Shown: positions 17,032-26,120, counted from the stretch's first letter. The stretch is 64,000 bases of DNA from Gammaproteobacteria bacterium (GCA_017302255.1 JAFLDV010000002.1:124001-188000), one strand, 5' to 3'. Made by a program: numbers and translations. Notes: generated by a model from the sequence alone, not told the origin.

Positions 17032-18878
17032 TCATCCAGCTTCGATAAATCACGCACCGCGCCTTTGTCGGCAGAACTTGCCAGCATGGCGTAGGCTTTC
17101 AGCGCCGGGCTCACCACGCGCACGCGGTCCAGCGGCTTCCAGCCGAGCTTGCCTTTGGCGTCCATCGCCTCGCGGCGTTGTTGTAATTCAGCATCGCTGA
17201 TGCGAATTTGAATGACGCGGTTTGGAATATCGATATCAATGCCATCGCCATCTTGCACCAGCGCAATAGCGCCGCCACTTGCGGCTTCTGGCGACACGTG
17301 GCCGATGGATAAACCGGAAGTGCCACCAGAGAAACGGCCATCGGTGACTAACGCGCAAGCTTTACCAAGGCCCATCGATTTTAAGTAGCTGGTTGGATAC
17401 AACATTTCTTGCATGCCTGGGCCGCCTTTCGGGCCTTCGTAGCGAATGATCACCACATCGCCTGCGACTACTTTGCCGGCTAAAATGGCGCTTACCGCTT
17501 CATCTTGGCTCTCATAAATACGGGCAACACCGTTGAACACTAAGTTGTCTTTATCAACACCTGCGGTTTTGACGATACAGCCGTTTGGTGCCAAGTTGCC
17601 GTACAACACCGCCAAGCCGCCATCTTGCGAGTAAGCGTGCTCTTTGCTACGAATACAGCCGTTTTCACGGTCATCATCCAGTGTTGGGTAACGGCAATCT
17701 TGCGAGAATGCTTGGGTAGTGCGAATACCGGCTGGGCCTGCACGATAGAAGTCTTTTACTGCGGCGTCCGCGGTAACCATGATGTCATAACGCGCCAGCA
17801 CATCGCCCAAGGAACTGCCGGCAACATGTGGGGTATTCGGGTTTAACAGGCCAGCGCGGTTAAGCTCGGCCAAAATGCCAATAACACCACCAGCGCGGTG
17901 CACATCTTCCATATGGTATTTTTGTGTCGACGGCGCCACTTTGGATAAATGCGGCACAATGCGTGATAAACGGTCGATGTCGTTCATACCAAAATCGACT
18001 TCTGCTTCGATGGCGGCGGCTAATAAATGCAGTACTGTGTTGGTCGAGCCGCCCATCGCGATGTCGAGCATCATGGCGTTTTCAAAAGCAGTTTTATTGG
18101 CGATGCTGCGTGGTAAGGCGCTCGCGTCGTCTTGTTGATACCAGCGATTACACAAGTCCATGATGCGCTCGCCGGCACTGATAAATAACGCTTTGCGATC
18201 GGCGTGAGTGGCGAGCATTGAGCCATTGCCCGGTTGACCTAACCCTAAGGCTTCCACTAAGCAGTTCATTGAGTTGGCGGTAAACATGCCCGAGCACGAA
18301 CCACAAGTTGGGCATGCGCTGCGTTCGATTTTTTCGCTATCAGCATCGCTCACGTTCGGGTTCGCTGCAGACACCATCGCATCGACCAAATCGAGCTTGA
18401 TAATTTTGTCAGAAAGCTTGGTTTTCCCAGCTTCCATTGGCCCACCAGAGACGAAAATTGCTGGAATATTCAGGCGCAAAGCCGCCATTAACATGCCTGG
18501 GGTGATTTTGTCGCAGTTGGAAATACAAACCATGGCGTCAGCGCAGTGACCGTTCACCATATATTCCACCGAGTCGGCGATAATTTCCCGCGACGGCAAG
18601 CTGTACAGCATGCCGCCGTGGCCCATTGCGATGCCGTCATCAATAGCGATGGTGTTGAATTCTTTAGCAATACCGCCGGCTTGTTCGATGGCTTCGGCGA
18701 CCAATTTGCCGAGATCGCGTAAATGCACATGGCCCGGCACAAATTGGGTAAATGAGTTCACCACCGCAATAATTGGCTTGCCGAAGTCGGTATCTTTCAC
18801 GCCAGTAGCACGCCATAAAGCGCGGGCGCCCGCCATATTGCGGCCTTCGGTGGTGGTGGCTGAACGTAACTTGGGCAT
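17028..18878 (-). CDS. ilvD: Dihydroxy-acid dehydratase
   Basis: 616 residues, the normal length. It dehydrates 2,3-dihydroxy-isovalerate and -methylvalerate to the 2-oxoacids of valine and isoleucine synthesis. Iron-sulfur ligand motifs are in place: NCDKITPGM and [19 protein letters not shown]. The C-terminal half has [26 protein letters not shown] stands 7 nt before the ATG. A gap of about 160 bp separates it from ilvM, the place where enterobacteria carry ilvE, which is absent here. Confidence 0.98.
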   Translation of the reverse strand: MPKLRSATTTEGRNMAGARALWRATGVKDTDFGKPIIAVVNSFTQFVPGHVHLRDLGKLVAEAIEQAGGIAKEFNTIAIDDGIAMGHGGMLYSLPSREIIADSVEYMVNGHCADAMVCISNCDKITPGMLMAALRLNIPAIFVSGGPMEAGKTKLSDKIIKLDLVDAMVSAANPNVSDADSEKIERSACPTCGSCSGMFTANSMNCLVEALGLGQPGNGSMLATHADRKALFISAGERIMDLCNRWYQQDDASALPRSIANKTAFENAMMLDIAMGGSTNTVLHLLAAAIEAEVDFGMNDIDRLSRIVPHLSKVAPSTQKYHMEDVHRAGGVIGILAELNRAGLLNPNTPHVAGSSLGDVLARYDIMVTADAAVKDFYRAGPAGIRTTQAFSQDCRYPTLDDDRENGCIRSKEHAYSQDGGLAVLYGNLAPNGCIVKTAGVDKDNLVFNGVARIYESQDEAVSAILAGKVVAGDVVIIRYEGPKGGPGMQEMLYPTSYLKSMGLGKACALVTDGRFSGGTSGLSIGHVSPEAASGGAIALVQDGDGIDIDIPNRVIQIRISDAELQQRREAMDAKGKLGWKPLDRVRVVSPALKAYAMLASSADKGAVRDLSKLDE

Positions 18879-19042
18879 GCATTTGCTCCTACAATCTTGA
18901 AAAATTAAACTGGCGGTTTTTGCAAAAACTCGTCACAGCGATTTGGGTTCAGGGCCACTTGGTTGTTTTGTTGTTGCCCACTCATCGAGGAGTGTGGTCA
19001 TGCCCGTCTTGAGATTGCTCGTCATAAACGGGGCTTTTTAGT

Positions 19043-19303
19043 TCAGGCGCTTAAGCTTTGCGGCTGCGCGCTGTGTAATTCTAGCGTTTGAATATCATAC
19101 AGCTTGTTCAGCTGATTGGTCAGTAGACTAATTGGCTTATCCGAGCTGATGTTTAAGGTAATTAGCATACTGCCAAATTCGGCTAAAGGCCGCATATCCA
19201 TGGCGGTTAATTCAAAGCCACGGTAGCGCGTGACTTGTAACAGCCGCTCTAGCACCACAGGTTCATTACGGGTACGGATCGTTAAGCAGTGTTGCGCCAT
19301 CAT
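19043..19303 (-). CDS. ilvM: Acetolactate synthase II small (regulatory) subunit
   Basis: 86 residues, the size of E. coli IlvM, with an ACT-like fold ([21 protein letters not shown], then [13 protein letters not shown]). It binds the IlvG catalytic subunit and is needed for full activity. In E. coli the IlvGM isozyme is not inhibited by valine; whether that holds here is inferred. The start overlaps the ilvG stop by 4 bp. Confidence 0.93.
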   Translation of the reverse strand: MMAQHCLTIRTRNEPVVLERLLQVTRYRGFELTAMDMRPLAEFGSMLITLNISSDKPISLLTNQLNKLYDIQTLELHSAQPQSLSA

Positions 19304-20985
19304 TTGGACACCTCCAGCATCATATCTTCATTTGCGGCACCTGGTGGAACCAGCGGCCATACGTTGTCTTTGTCGTCGATTTTTACATGCAATAAATACG
19401 GGCCAGGCCAAGTGAACATGGCTTCCAAGGCGTCTGCCACTTCGTCTTTGCGGCTGATGCTATGGCCTGGGATGGCAAAAGCTGCTGCTAGCGCCACAAA
19501 ATCTGGGTTATCTGACAGGTCGGTTTCGCTGTAACGACCATCGAAAAACAGCTCTTGCCATTGCTTCACCATGCCAAGGCGCTGGTTGTCGACCACGATG
19601 ATTTTCACCGGTAATCGAAAGCGTTTGATGGTGGCCAGTTCCTGCACGTTCATCATAAATGAGCCATCGCCGGACACGACCACTGAGGTATCTTGCGGGC
19701 GGGCGATTTTGGCGCCGATAGCTGCTGGCAAGCCAAAGCCCATGGTGCCAAGGCCGCCACTAGATAAATGATTGCGCGGTGAGTTAAAGCTCATGTGCTG
19801 GGCAACCCACATTTGATGTTGGCCAACATCACAGCTCACCACGGCGTTATCTGGCAACCGTTCACTCAGCTGTTTTAAAAATAATGGGGCGTAGATTTGC
19901 TCGCCCGGATGGTCGTAACGCCAGCCGTATTGCAGGCGCAATTGTTGGCAATGTTGCTGCCACGGCGCGCAATCGGTTGGTACAGAAATAGCGGGCAATA
20001 AAGCTTTTAAATCGCCCAGCATCGCGCAGTCGGCGCGGCGCAGTTTGTCGATTTCCGCAGGATCGATATCGATATGGATCACCTTGGCGTGTGGCGCGAA
20101 TTTTTTCAGATTGCCGGTGACCCGGTCATCAAAACGCGCGCCCAAACAAACTAACAAATCGGTTTGTTGCACCGCTAAATTCGCTGCTTGGGTACCGTGC
20201 ATGCCCAGCATGCCCAAATAATTTGGGTTTTGCCGCTCAACTGAGCCCATGGCTTTTAGCGTGGTGACACTTGGCATTTGCGTGGTGGCTAAAAATTGTT
20301 GCAGCTGTGGCAGCGCATCGGCCATATGCACACCGCCGCCGATGTAGGCGATAGGTTTTTGCGCTTGGCTTAACAAGCTGCGTGCCAGTTCAATTTGTGC
20401 CAACGGCAATGCTGCTGGCGCTTGTTGCCCGTTTACCAGCAGCACATTGACCGCTTGCGGCATGGTTGTCGCCAGCGGGGTATAAGAGACTTGGGCCAAT
20501 TGCACGTCTTTTGGGATATCAACCAGCACCGGGCCTGGGCGACCAGATTGTGCCAATTTGAAGGCGGCGATAAGCGTTGGCGCTAAATCGTTGACGTTCT
20601 TCACCAAAAAGCTGTGTTTGGTTACGGTTAAACTTAAGCCCAATACATCCACTTCTTGGAAAGCATCGGTACCGGCAACCGCTTGTGACACTTGGCCGGT
20701 GATAGCAACCACTGGCACTGAATCGAGCATAGCGTCGGCTAAGGAAGTGATGATGTTGGTCGCGCCAGGGCCAGAAGTCGCCATGCATACGCCAACGCGA
20801 CCGGATGCTCGTGCATAACCGATGGCAGAGAAGGCACCGCCTTGTTCGTGACGACACAGGTAGTGTTTGACAGAGCTTCCGTAAAGCGCGTCATAAATCG
20901 GCATAATGGCGCCGCCGGGATAGCCAAAGATGCTATCCACGCCGTGCTGCTGTAACAGCTTGATCACCAATTCTGCGCCTGTCAT
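19300..20985 (-). CDS. ilvG: Acetolactate synthase II large (catalytic) subunit
   Basis: 561 residues, intact (unlike the frameshifted ilvG of E. coli K-12). A ThDP-dependent enzyme condensing pyruvate with pyruvate or 2-oxobutanoate. Motifs: [16 protein letters not shown] near the N-terminus, catalytic Glu in [18 protein letters not shown]/central domain, and ThDP/Mg motif [12 protein letters not shown] at the C-terminal third. A GGAC/AGG ribosome site precedes the ATG. First structural gene after the ilvL attenuator. Confidence 0.97.
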   Translation of the reverse strand: MTGAELVIKLLQQHGVDSIFGYPGGAIMPIYDALYGSSVKHYLCRHEQGGAFSAIGYARASGRVGVCMATSGPGATNIITSLADAMLDSVPVVAITGQVSQAVAGTDAFQEVDVLGLSLTVTKHSFLVKNVNDLAPTLIAAFKLAQSGRPGPVLVDIPKDVQLAQVSYTPLATTMPQAVNVLLVNGQQAPAALPLAQIELARSLLSQAQKPIAYIGGGVHMADALPQLQQFLATTQMPSVTTLKAMGSVERQNPNYLGMLGMHGTQAANLAVQQTDLLVCLGARFDDRVTGNLKKFAPHAKVIHIDIDPAEIDKLRRADCAMLGDLKALLPAISVPTDCAPWQQHCQQLRLQYGWRYDHPGEQIYAPLFLKQLSERLPDNAVVSCDVGQHQMWVAQHMSFNSPRNHLSSGGLGTMGFGLPAAIGAKIARPQDTSVVVSGDGSFMMNVQELATIKRFRLPVKIIVVDNQRLGMVKQWQELFFDGRYSETDLSDNPDFVALAAAFAIPGHSISRKDEVADALEAMFTWPGPYLLHVKIDDKDNVWPLVPPGAANEDMMLEVSK

Positions 20986-21078
20986 AACCTGTCCTCTTCT
21001 TCACTTGTTGTGCAATGTTTGCACGCTTATTTGCTGTTAGTACCAGCGACTTCGCTTTTCCGAGGGCCCTAAAACGAC

Positions 21079-21110
21079 AAAACCCCCGGACCTTTCGGTG
21101 CGGGGGTTTT
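21079..21110 (-). terminator. ilv attenuator terminator
   Basis: A 10-bp perfect stem AAAACCCCCG/CGGGGGTTTT with an upper ACC-GAAA-GGT extension, followed by TTTT on the minus strand. It sits between the leader peptide and ilvG, as expected for transcription attenuation: ribosome stalling on Ile/Val/Leu codons would favour an antiterminator. Confidence 0.9.
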
Positions 21111-21128
21111 GCTGGAATCTGGTTTCGT

Positions 21129-21221
21129 CTACTTTCTGAAACCCAAACGGCAGCCCCCGCGGCGACTAATAATCACCACGACGAGGACCACAATAATGTT
21201 CAGGTTGGTTGCTAAACGCAT
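21129..21221 (-). CDS. ilvL: ilv operon leader peptide
   Basis: A 30-residue peptide on the minus strand, ATG at 21221, TAG at 21129-21131. It contains the run LNIIVVLVVVII: nine consecutive residues, IIVVLVVVI, all from the operon's end products, extended on both sides. This is the hallmark of an attenuation leader responding to charged Ile, Val and Leu tRNA. The terminator hairpin follows 19 bp later and ilvG starts about 145 bp after the stop. The ribosome site is weak. The C-terminal part (RRGGCRLGFRK) carries no control codons. Confidence 0.92.
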   Translation of the reverse strand: MRLATNLNIIVVLVVVIISRRGGCRLGFRK

Positions 21222-21440
21222 TTTATATCTAATAACTCTTTGGTTATATTAAAATTCTTGAGCTTGGCGCTGTTTAATTTACCGCTGTGATTCAGCTGGC
21301 GTCGCCTAAGTCTCGCTGTTCGCACTGTCGTTCGGCTTCGCCAATCCGCAGCATCGATACATGGAATTCGCTCGGCTTTTGGCCAAGTAATCAATTCGCC
21401 TATTACAAATAGCCGTCTGCATGGCTTAAGTCAACATTTA

Positions 21441-21460
21441 TTTTTGCCGGAAGGCAAAAA
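21441..21460. repeat. REP-like short palindrome
   Basis: TTTTTGCC-GGAA-GGCAAAAA, a perfect 8-bp stem with tetraloop, in the non-coding patch upstream of the ilv operon. It is the first of several palindromes between 21440 and 22000. Confidence 0.55.
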
Positions 21461-21498
21461 TGTGGTGTTTTTGCGCCGAGCAGGCGGTGACAGTTTTT

Positions 21499-21537
21499 GT
21501 GCCGGCATGGCACTGATGTTCCGACTATCGTCGGTGT
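21499..21537 (-). repeat. Dispersed intergenic repeat, copy A
   Basis: On the minus strand this stretch contains ACGATAGTCGGAAC followed by CAGTGCCA. A nearly identical block in plus orientation stands at 30471-30502. Both are in non-coding DNA next to short palindromes, so this is probably a family of dispersed intergenic elements. Confidence 0.55.
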
Positions 21538-21585
21538 GGATGGAGGCGGTTACTTTCTTTGATGCGCAAAGTACACAGGTTTGCC

Positions 21586-21615
21586 GTTACTTTCTTTGAT
21601 GCCAAAGAAAGTAAC
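21586..21615. repeat. Perfect 13-bp palindromic repeat (REP-like)
   Basis: GTTACTTTCTTTG-ATGC-CAAAGAAAGTAAC. A partial direct copy of the left arm (GTTACTTTCTTTGATGC) precedes it at 21549-21565. This motif type is common as intergenic repeats in gammaproteobacteria. Confidence 0.7.
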
Positions 21616-21652
21616 CAAAGAAAGGCACCCCTTTCCCGCTCGAAAGCCCGCT

Positions 21653-21750
21653 GGAAAATTGCCGCTCTGAGGCGAAAACGGAACTCGCTTGCTGCTAACG
21701 TCAGCAAGCTCAAACAGCCGTTTTCTTAAAACCTCAGAACAGCATTTTCC
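21653..21750. repeat. Extended imperfect inverted repeat with four stem blocks
   Basis: Nested complementary pairs: GGAAAAT/ATTTTCC, TCTGAGG/CCTCAGA, GAAAACGG/CCGTTTTC, and an inner GCTTGCTG-CTAACGT-CAGCAAGC hairpin (21687-21709). The whole could fold as one long hairpin about 98 nt long. The right arm is the first part of the tandem repeat that follows. The rest of the 21222-22055 stretch has no gene. Confidence 0.65.
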
Positions 21751-21985
21751 AACGGCTCGCTACAACGGGGCCGAAGAGCAACAGCAAGGCACAAATAGGT
21801 ATTGGTTTTGATGGTTGTTTTATTAAAACCTCAGAACAGCATTTTCCAACGGCTCGCTACAACGGGGCCGAAGAGCGACAGCAAGGCACAAATGGGGATT
21901 GGCTTTTGTTACGTTTTATTAAACCTCAGAACAGCATTTTCCAACGACTCGATGCAACGGGGCTGAAGGGCAACAGCTTTTGGTC
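21732..21985. repeat. Three-copy tandem repeat, ~96-bp period
   Basis: Copies begin at 21732, 21829 and 21924 with CCTCAGAACAGCATTTTCC, then AACGGCTCGCTACAACGGGG, then GCAACAGCAAGGCACAAAT. The third copy is diverged and truncated. The repeats are non-coding in all frames I checked; they extend the inverted repeat just before them. Confidence 0.8.
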
Positions 21986-22055
21986 TCATTTAGTTTTTTA
22001 AGTTCATACGAAAACTTGTTTTGAGTTGGCAAACCAATGGCGCTGGGTGATTGAG

Positions 22056-22565
22056 CTACGGGTTTCGGGTTGTGCAATATTTTAAGGTTATGTCCGCAAC
22101 CCAAATCTTCGGTTGGTTTTTGGCTTCAATCATGAATTTCTCAAAGCTTATTGTCGAATTGACAAAGCCCGCTTTAAAAAGTACTGGCGCTATGTTGTTG
22201 TACATAGTCGTTGTTTTAAAAGCGTCGGCGAATTTGCTTTTTAGCGGGTGTAGGGCTGGGTTATGTAAATTCCCTTCAGTTTTTAGAGCAGAGTGAAGTT
22301 CTGTTGGCATTTGCTGTTTGTAAAAAGCCAATAGTTCATCATTAGTTTTTCCCGAAAATTCACCTAACAAACGAAGGGTCACACAATCCCCTTTAAGCTG
22401 GATATTTCTCAATATATCGGTGAATAAAATGCCTTCATTTGGGGTGTAATGGAGCTGAAGCCAAGTACTGTTTTGGTCAGTCTTTGCTCTGTGAAGGGTA
22501 AAAGCTTCGGCATTCACATAGCCAGTAGTGAGGCTCACGATGAGGAAATATATTAATTTTTTCAT
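22056..22565 (-). CDS. Exported protein of unknown function
   Basis: 169 residues with a clean signal peptide (MKKLIYFLIVSLTTGYVNA, cleavage before EAF). The mature protein is small and mixed alpha/beta, with two Cys (KGDCVTL and the C-terminal LKYCTT) that could form a disulfide. GGGCGA lies upstream of the ATG. It sits between the repeat patch and the IS element, whose insertion lies about 93 bp upstream of the start and so may disturb its promoter. Family not recognised. Confidence 0.6.
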   Translation of the reverse strand: MKKLIYFLIVSLTTGYVNAEAFTLHRAKTDQNSTWLQLHYTPNEGILFTDILRNIQLKGDCVTLRLLGEFSGKTNDELLAFYKQQMPTELHSALKTEGNLHNPALHPLKSKFADAFKTTTMYNNIAPVLFKAGFVNSTISFEKFMIEAKNQPKIWVADITLKYCTTRNP

Positions 22566-22649
22566 ACTTCGCCCTTTAGATTTTAGCTATTGATGCAATA
22601 GCGTGGACCCCATTCATTTCGTACTTGTTCGTCCATAAGTAGTTTTAGA

Positions 22650-22658
22650 GTAAATTTG
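22650..22658. repeat. 9-bp target site duplication, left
   Basis: GTAAATTTG immediately outside the left IS end, repeated exactly at 23981-23989. Nine base pairs is the size made by IS10-type elements. Confidence 0.9.
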
Positions 22659-22712
22659 CTGAGGTATCCCCACAAATCGGGTAAATAAAACAAATACTTA
22701 GAAGAGAAGTGA

Positions 22713-22781
22713 ACGTTCATGGCAATTCTTGATCAGATCATTCGCCAAAACTCACTTTTCAAGAATGACTGCCATGAACGT
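22713..22781 (+). promoter_or_regulatory. Hairpin sequestering the transposase start (fold-back type)
   Basis: Arms 22713-22732 (ACGTTCATGGCAATTCTTGA) and 22759-22781 are complementary over 20 bp with a 3-nt bulge. The right arm contains both candidate start codons (22765 and 22774). In IS10, transcripts entering from outside fold to hide the transposase start; this layout suggests the same protection. Confidence 0.65.
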
Positions 22782-23949
22782 CCCAACAATGCTCGCCGAT
22801 TTTCTCGAATTTGTCACCCCAAAAAGTATTCATAAATCCCGAATGTCGTCGCTTTGCGCTGCCATGCAAAGTTTAGTTAGCAACGGCAAATGCACCGTGA
22901 CTGCAATCGGTCGTGGCATCCAAAGTTCTGCCACCGAAAAAAGCTGTATTAAGCGCGCGGATCGACTCCTCAGTAACCAAGCATTTCTTGAGGAGATCCC
23001 GTTCATTTATGCCGCGCTGACAACCTCATTAATCAAGACAAAACAGCCACTTATTCTAATTGACTGGAGCAATGCGGATGACAAAAAACGTCACATGATC
23101 CTGCGTGCAAGTCTTGCGCTAGAAGGTCGCTCCCTCACATTGCTTCAAGAAGTGAAATCGATGGATGACTACAATTGTCCGCATGTACATGCCGCTTTTT
23201 TACTACGTTTGAAAGCGCAATTACCTGAAGATTGCCGCCCAGTTATCGTTACTGATGCTGGTTTTAAGGTTCCTTGGTTAAAGCAAATTCGCAAAATGGG
23301 CTGGCACTACATCGGCAGAGTTCGAGGCAACCAAACATTGCAACTGTCTGATAGTGAATCATTTATATCCGTTAGCACCCTATATAAAAAAGCAAAAACG
23401 ACACCGCAAAACTTAGGTCGGATTAAACTTACGCGCAGCCAAAGTTATGTCACCACAGCGGTTCTGGTTGGCACAGGCTGGAAACTTCGTAAACGAGATC
23501 GCCATAAAGCCTATAAAGAACCCTGGTTATTGGTAAGTTCGTTACCGCAAGTGAGTGACTATGCGCGCAGAATTGCCAAGTGTTACAACGCACGAATGCA
23601 AATTGAAGAGAGCTTCCGCGACCAAAAAAGCCAAACGTATGGCTTAGGCAGCAATGCACATAAAACTTATAAAATTGATAGACTTAGGTCACTACTTTTA
23701 CTAGCGGCATTGGCGAATTGGTTGCATTATATGCTTGGTTTAGCGATCGAAATTAGCGGCCAACACCGAACCTTGCAAGCCAATAGCATCACTCATCGAC
23801 GAGTTCTATCGTTTAATTATGTCGGCCAGCGGCTTTGCCGACTCGCACGATTCTCGATAACTGGTGAACATATATTGGCCGCGATACGACAGATTCTGAC
23901 GTGGGCTGGGATGTGGGATTGGAAATCAGTTAGTTTGCTAAGTGATTGA
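22774..23949 (+). CDS. IS4-family transposase (IS10-like DDE)
   Basis: 391 residues from the ATG at 22774. From that start the first two catalytic Asp fall at D97 (LIDWSNAD) and D161 (VTDAGF), the same positions as in Tn10 transposase, which is why I chose it over the ATG at 22765. The Glu is E278 in the Y-(2)-R-(3)-E-(6)-K signature (YNARMQIEESFRDQK). It cuts and joins the element ends by hairpin intermediates in this family. The gene is uninterrupted. Expression is probably limited by the hairpin over its start. Confidence 0.95.
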   Translation: MNVPTMLADFLEFVTPKSIHKSRMSSLCAAMQSLVSNGKCTVTAIGRGIQSSATEKSCIKRADRLLSNQAFLEEIPFIYAALTTSLIKTKQPLILIDWSNADDKKRHMILRASLALEGRSLTLLQEVKSMDDYNCPHVHAAFLLRLKAQLPEDCRPVIVTDAGFKVPWLKQIRKMGWHYIGRVRGNQTLQLSDSESFISVSTLYKKAKTTPQNLGRIKLTRSQSYVTTAVLVGTGWKLRKRDRHKAYKEPWLLVSSLPQVSDYARRIAKCYNARMQIEESFRDQKSQTYGLGSNAHKTYKIDRLRSLLLLAALANWLHYMLGLAIEISGQHRTLQANSITHRRVLSFNYVGQRLCRLARFSITGEHILAAIRQILTWAGMWDWKSVSLLSD

Positions 23950-23980
23950 TATCGTTAAGTGGTTTGTGGGGATCCGTCAG

Positions 23981-23989
23981 GTAAATTTG
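23981..23989. repeat. 9-bp target site duplication, right
   Basis: GTAAATTTG directly after the right IS end, identical to 22650-22658. Confidence 0.9.
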
Positions 23990-24021
23990 ATTCATTGAAA
24001 AACAATTTTGTTCAATGAATC
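23989..24021 (-). terminator. Hairpin after the anchored protein gene
   Basis: GATTCATTGAA and TTCAATGAATC form a perfect 11-bp stem, 26 bp beyond the stop at 24047. On the minus strand AAATTT follows. The IS inserted exactly at its outer edge. Confidence 0.6.
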
Positions 24022-24046
24022 ACCGACTTTATCGTAAGTTATTGTT

Positions 24047-24898
24047 TTACTCTCCCACATACTGCGCTAAGCCTTCGAAACCGGCGGCTTCGTAATCGCC
24101 TTTTTTCCATGCTTGGATGAACTTGGCGGTTTCCGCTTCGATTTCTGGGGCAAGGTGTAATGGGTTAGAGCCATATCGGTAGAACAGGTCGGCACAATCG
24201 TAGCTGCTATCGGTTCCTGTTTTCGCTTGGTATTTTAACTGTAAGCAAAGCTTGAAATTGTGACCGCTATGGTCAAATACCATTTGATCAGATTCGGCAT
24301 AAAAACCTGGCTCTAGTTTTAATTGATGGAGAATAAATGGCATGAACCGGTGGGAAATAAATACACCTCCCAAGTGATCCATGGTTTGTAGGGTGGGTTT
24401 GGCTATCGTGCGTTTGACCATCGCCTTTGCCCGAATCAGTTCATCTTCGGGAATTTTTATGGCGCCGTGGTGATGCATGGCCAGCATCCAAGTGGCCGCT
24501 TCATCCACACCACTTTGATAGGCTCTTAAGTGCCAATAACCATCGATCGGGAAATCGATTGCCTTTGGATCGTATTCGTCATTAAGGTGATCAAAGCCAA
24601 AGTTGGCGAACTCTGCGCATTTGTTTTTTTCATTAAATGCATGTTCGAGCTTATTTTTTTCTGCATCCGATAAATTAAAAGCCAATAGCTGCCGTACTTC
24701 ATCGTCTTCGTTTGGAAAAAAACCAGCAATTCCGACAACGCCTTTGCTCGGACCTGCTGGCGGCAACGCGATTTCGGTTTTTTCGGCAATCATGGTTTCA
24801 ACATGAGCAGGCTCGGCAGGTGTTGTTGTGTCGAACTGCCAGGCGACTAGGCCAAAAACAGCCAGCACAATCACCGCACCGATATAAATAGATCGCAT
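24047..24898 (-). CDS. Membrane-anchored periplasmic protein, unknown
   Basis: 283 residues. The N-terminal signal anchor (IYIGAVIVLAVFGLVAW) is followed by a Pro/Thr/Ala linker. The globular part is His- and Asp-rich (MLAMHHHGAIKIPEDEL, MVFDHSGHNFKLCLQL), with Cys at KCAEF and YDCADLF. The pattern may suit metal binding, but I cannot assign a family. No operon partner is visible. Upstream of the start (24921-24946) are two direct ACATAGTTC copies and a GTTCGAAC palindrome, possibly an operator. Confidence 0.6.
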   Translation of the reverse strand: MRSIYIGAVIVLAVFGLVAWQFDTTTPAEPAHVETMIAEKTEIALPPAGPSKGVVGIAGFFPNEDDEVRQLLAFNLSDAEKNKLEHAFNEKNKCAEFANFGFDHLNDEYDPKAIDFPIDGYWHLRAYQSGVDEAATWMLAMHHHGAIKIPEDELIRAKAMVKRTIAKPTLQTMDHLGGVFISHRFMPFILHQLKLEPGFYAESDQMVFDHSGHNFKLCLQLKYQAKTGTDSSYDCADLFYRYGSNPLHLAPEIEAETAKFIQAWKKGDYEAAGFEGLAQYVGE

Positions 24899-25076
24899 GA
24901 AAACTTCCTAGTTGTCGCAAACATAGTTCAAAAACATAGTTCGAACAGATCGTTCGGCCGGACAAAATTCCCTAAGTCCGCCTTGTAATATATTTGTTGC
25001 ATTTAACCATGCTGGTTCGGTGTGGCGCCAGCGGTTTTTGGGCTTGTTTCGGTTGTGGCAAGTGCAAAGGGCTCAG

Positions 25077-25967
25077 TTAATTGGCTGCTGATAATTTGGC
25101 TTTGAGGTAATCAAAGAGTAATCGTACGCGCAGTGAAACTGGTCCTCGTTGTGGCCGATATAGCGACAGTGGCCAAGGCTCGGGTTCTAAGTGCGGTAAA
25201 ATTCGTTGCAGTGTTCCGCTTTCAATAAATGGTTTTGCAAAGAAATCCGCGACTTGCCCTAGACCTAGTCCTGCCACTATGGCGGCGGTTTCTTGCTCGG
25301 CGTCGTTGACTAAGAATCGAACTTGCCTAGGGGTGTAGGTTTCGCCACCACGGAAAAACCAGGTCCAAGGTCGGCCGGTGCTGGCATCCAGTACGCTGGT
25401 AATATGGTGATTGGCTAGTTCGGTTAAATCATTGGGTGTACCGTGCTCCGCCAAATAATCCGCGCTTGCAACCAGCCATAATTCGACTTGCGAAATCGGC
25501 ACTGCGACAAAACTTTGATCGCGTAATAATCCTGCTCTTATTCCTAAATCGATTTGCTCATCGACCACATCACTATGTTGGTCTGATAATCGAATATCTA
25601 ATTGAATTTGTGGGTATAAGCGGGCGAATTCCAGAAGCAACGGCGTCAAAATCATGCGAAAAGCCGCTGGCGCGGCAATACGGACTACACCAGCTAAATC
25701 TGCCGAGGCTTGGCGTGGGCTCAGTAGTGCTTCGACTTGTGCCAATTGGACGCGGCCATCCGCAAATAATTGCTCGCCAAATTGCGTCAGTCGCACCTGC
25801 CGGGTATTGCGATGGAAAAGCACTTCGCCGGTTAAACGCTCTAACTGCTGTACCGCGCGGGTAACCGCTTGTGGCGAGATTGCGAGTTTGCTGGCGCAGG
25901 CTTTGAAATTGCCAAGTTCAGCGGCATTACAGAAGATGCGCAAAAGCTCCAGTTTGTTCTGTGCCAT
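25077..25967 (-). CDS. LysR-family transcriptional regulator
   Basis: 296 residues, family-typical. The N-terminal winged helix (LRIFCNAAELGNFKACASKLAISPQAVTRAVQQLE) is followed by the effector-binding domain (RIAAPAAFRMILTPLLLEFA, IDLGIRAGLL, then the C-terminal FDYLKAKL). The layout resembles the PA0477/DsdC-like group acting on a divergent oxidoreductase. It is divergently oriented from the SDR gene at 26121 with a dyad between them, the usual arrangement for a LysR regulator and its target. The effector is unknown. Confidence 0.92.
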   Translation of the reverse strand: MAQNKLELLRIFCNAAELGNFKACASKLAISPQAVTRAVQQLERLTGEVLFHRNTRQVRLTQFGEQLFADGRVQLAQVEALLSPRQASADLAGVVRIAAPAAFRMILTPLLLEFARLYPQIQLDIRLSDQHSDVVDEQIDLGIRAGLLRDQSFVAVPISQVELWLVASADYLAEHGTPNDLTELANHHITSVLDASTGRPWTWFFRGGETYTPRQVRFLVNDAEQETAAIVAGLGLGQVADFFAKPFIESGTLQRILPHLEPEPWPLSLYRPQRGPVSLRVRLLFDYLKAKLSAAN

Positions 25968-25982
25968 GATTATTCCTAAAAG

Positions 25983-26009
25983 TGGAATTCTGAAGCTGAT
26001 TCTATTCCA
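25983..26009. promoter_or_regulatory. Candidate LysR operator
   Basis: TGGAAT-N15-ATTCCA is an interrupted dyad 16 bp upstream of the LysR start and 112 bp before the SDR gene. Its placement fits autoregulation plus control of the SDR gene. Confidence 0.45.
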
Positions 26010-26120
26010 TTTTCATGCAGATGTAAGCCACCTACACTGAGCGCAGTTTATTAAAACAGTTCATGCAAACCGTTCACCGCAGGCAATCCGTCTGACGGCC
26101 AATTTATTAGGAATAGAAAC

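Larger units (their letters stand above)
22659..23980 (+). mobile_element. Complete IS4-family (IS10-like) insertion sequence, 1322 bp
   Basis: Left end CTGAGGTATCCCCACAAA and right end (complement) CTGACGGATCCCCACAAA are imperfect inverted repeats. They start with the same CTGA..ATCCCC core I know from IS10 ends. The element is flanked by the 9-bp duplication GTAAATTTG on both sides. One transposase gene fills it. Length is close to IS10 (about 1.33 kb). The intact ends, duplication and gene suggest a recent and possibly active insertion. Before insertion the site was the flank of a hairpin terminator (23989-24021). Confidence 0.93.

Noticed and set aside
21212-21394. Minus-strand 60-codon frame upstream of the ilv leader
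   Set aside because: Overlaps the leader start and promoter area, with Arg-rich composition and no family.
21525-21713. Minus-strand 62-codon frame in the repeat patch
   Set aside because: Consists of palindromic repeat DNA; not a likely protein.
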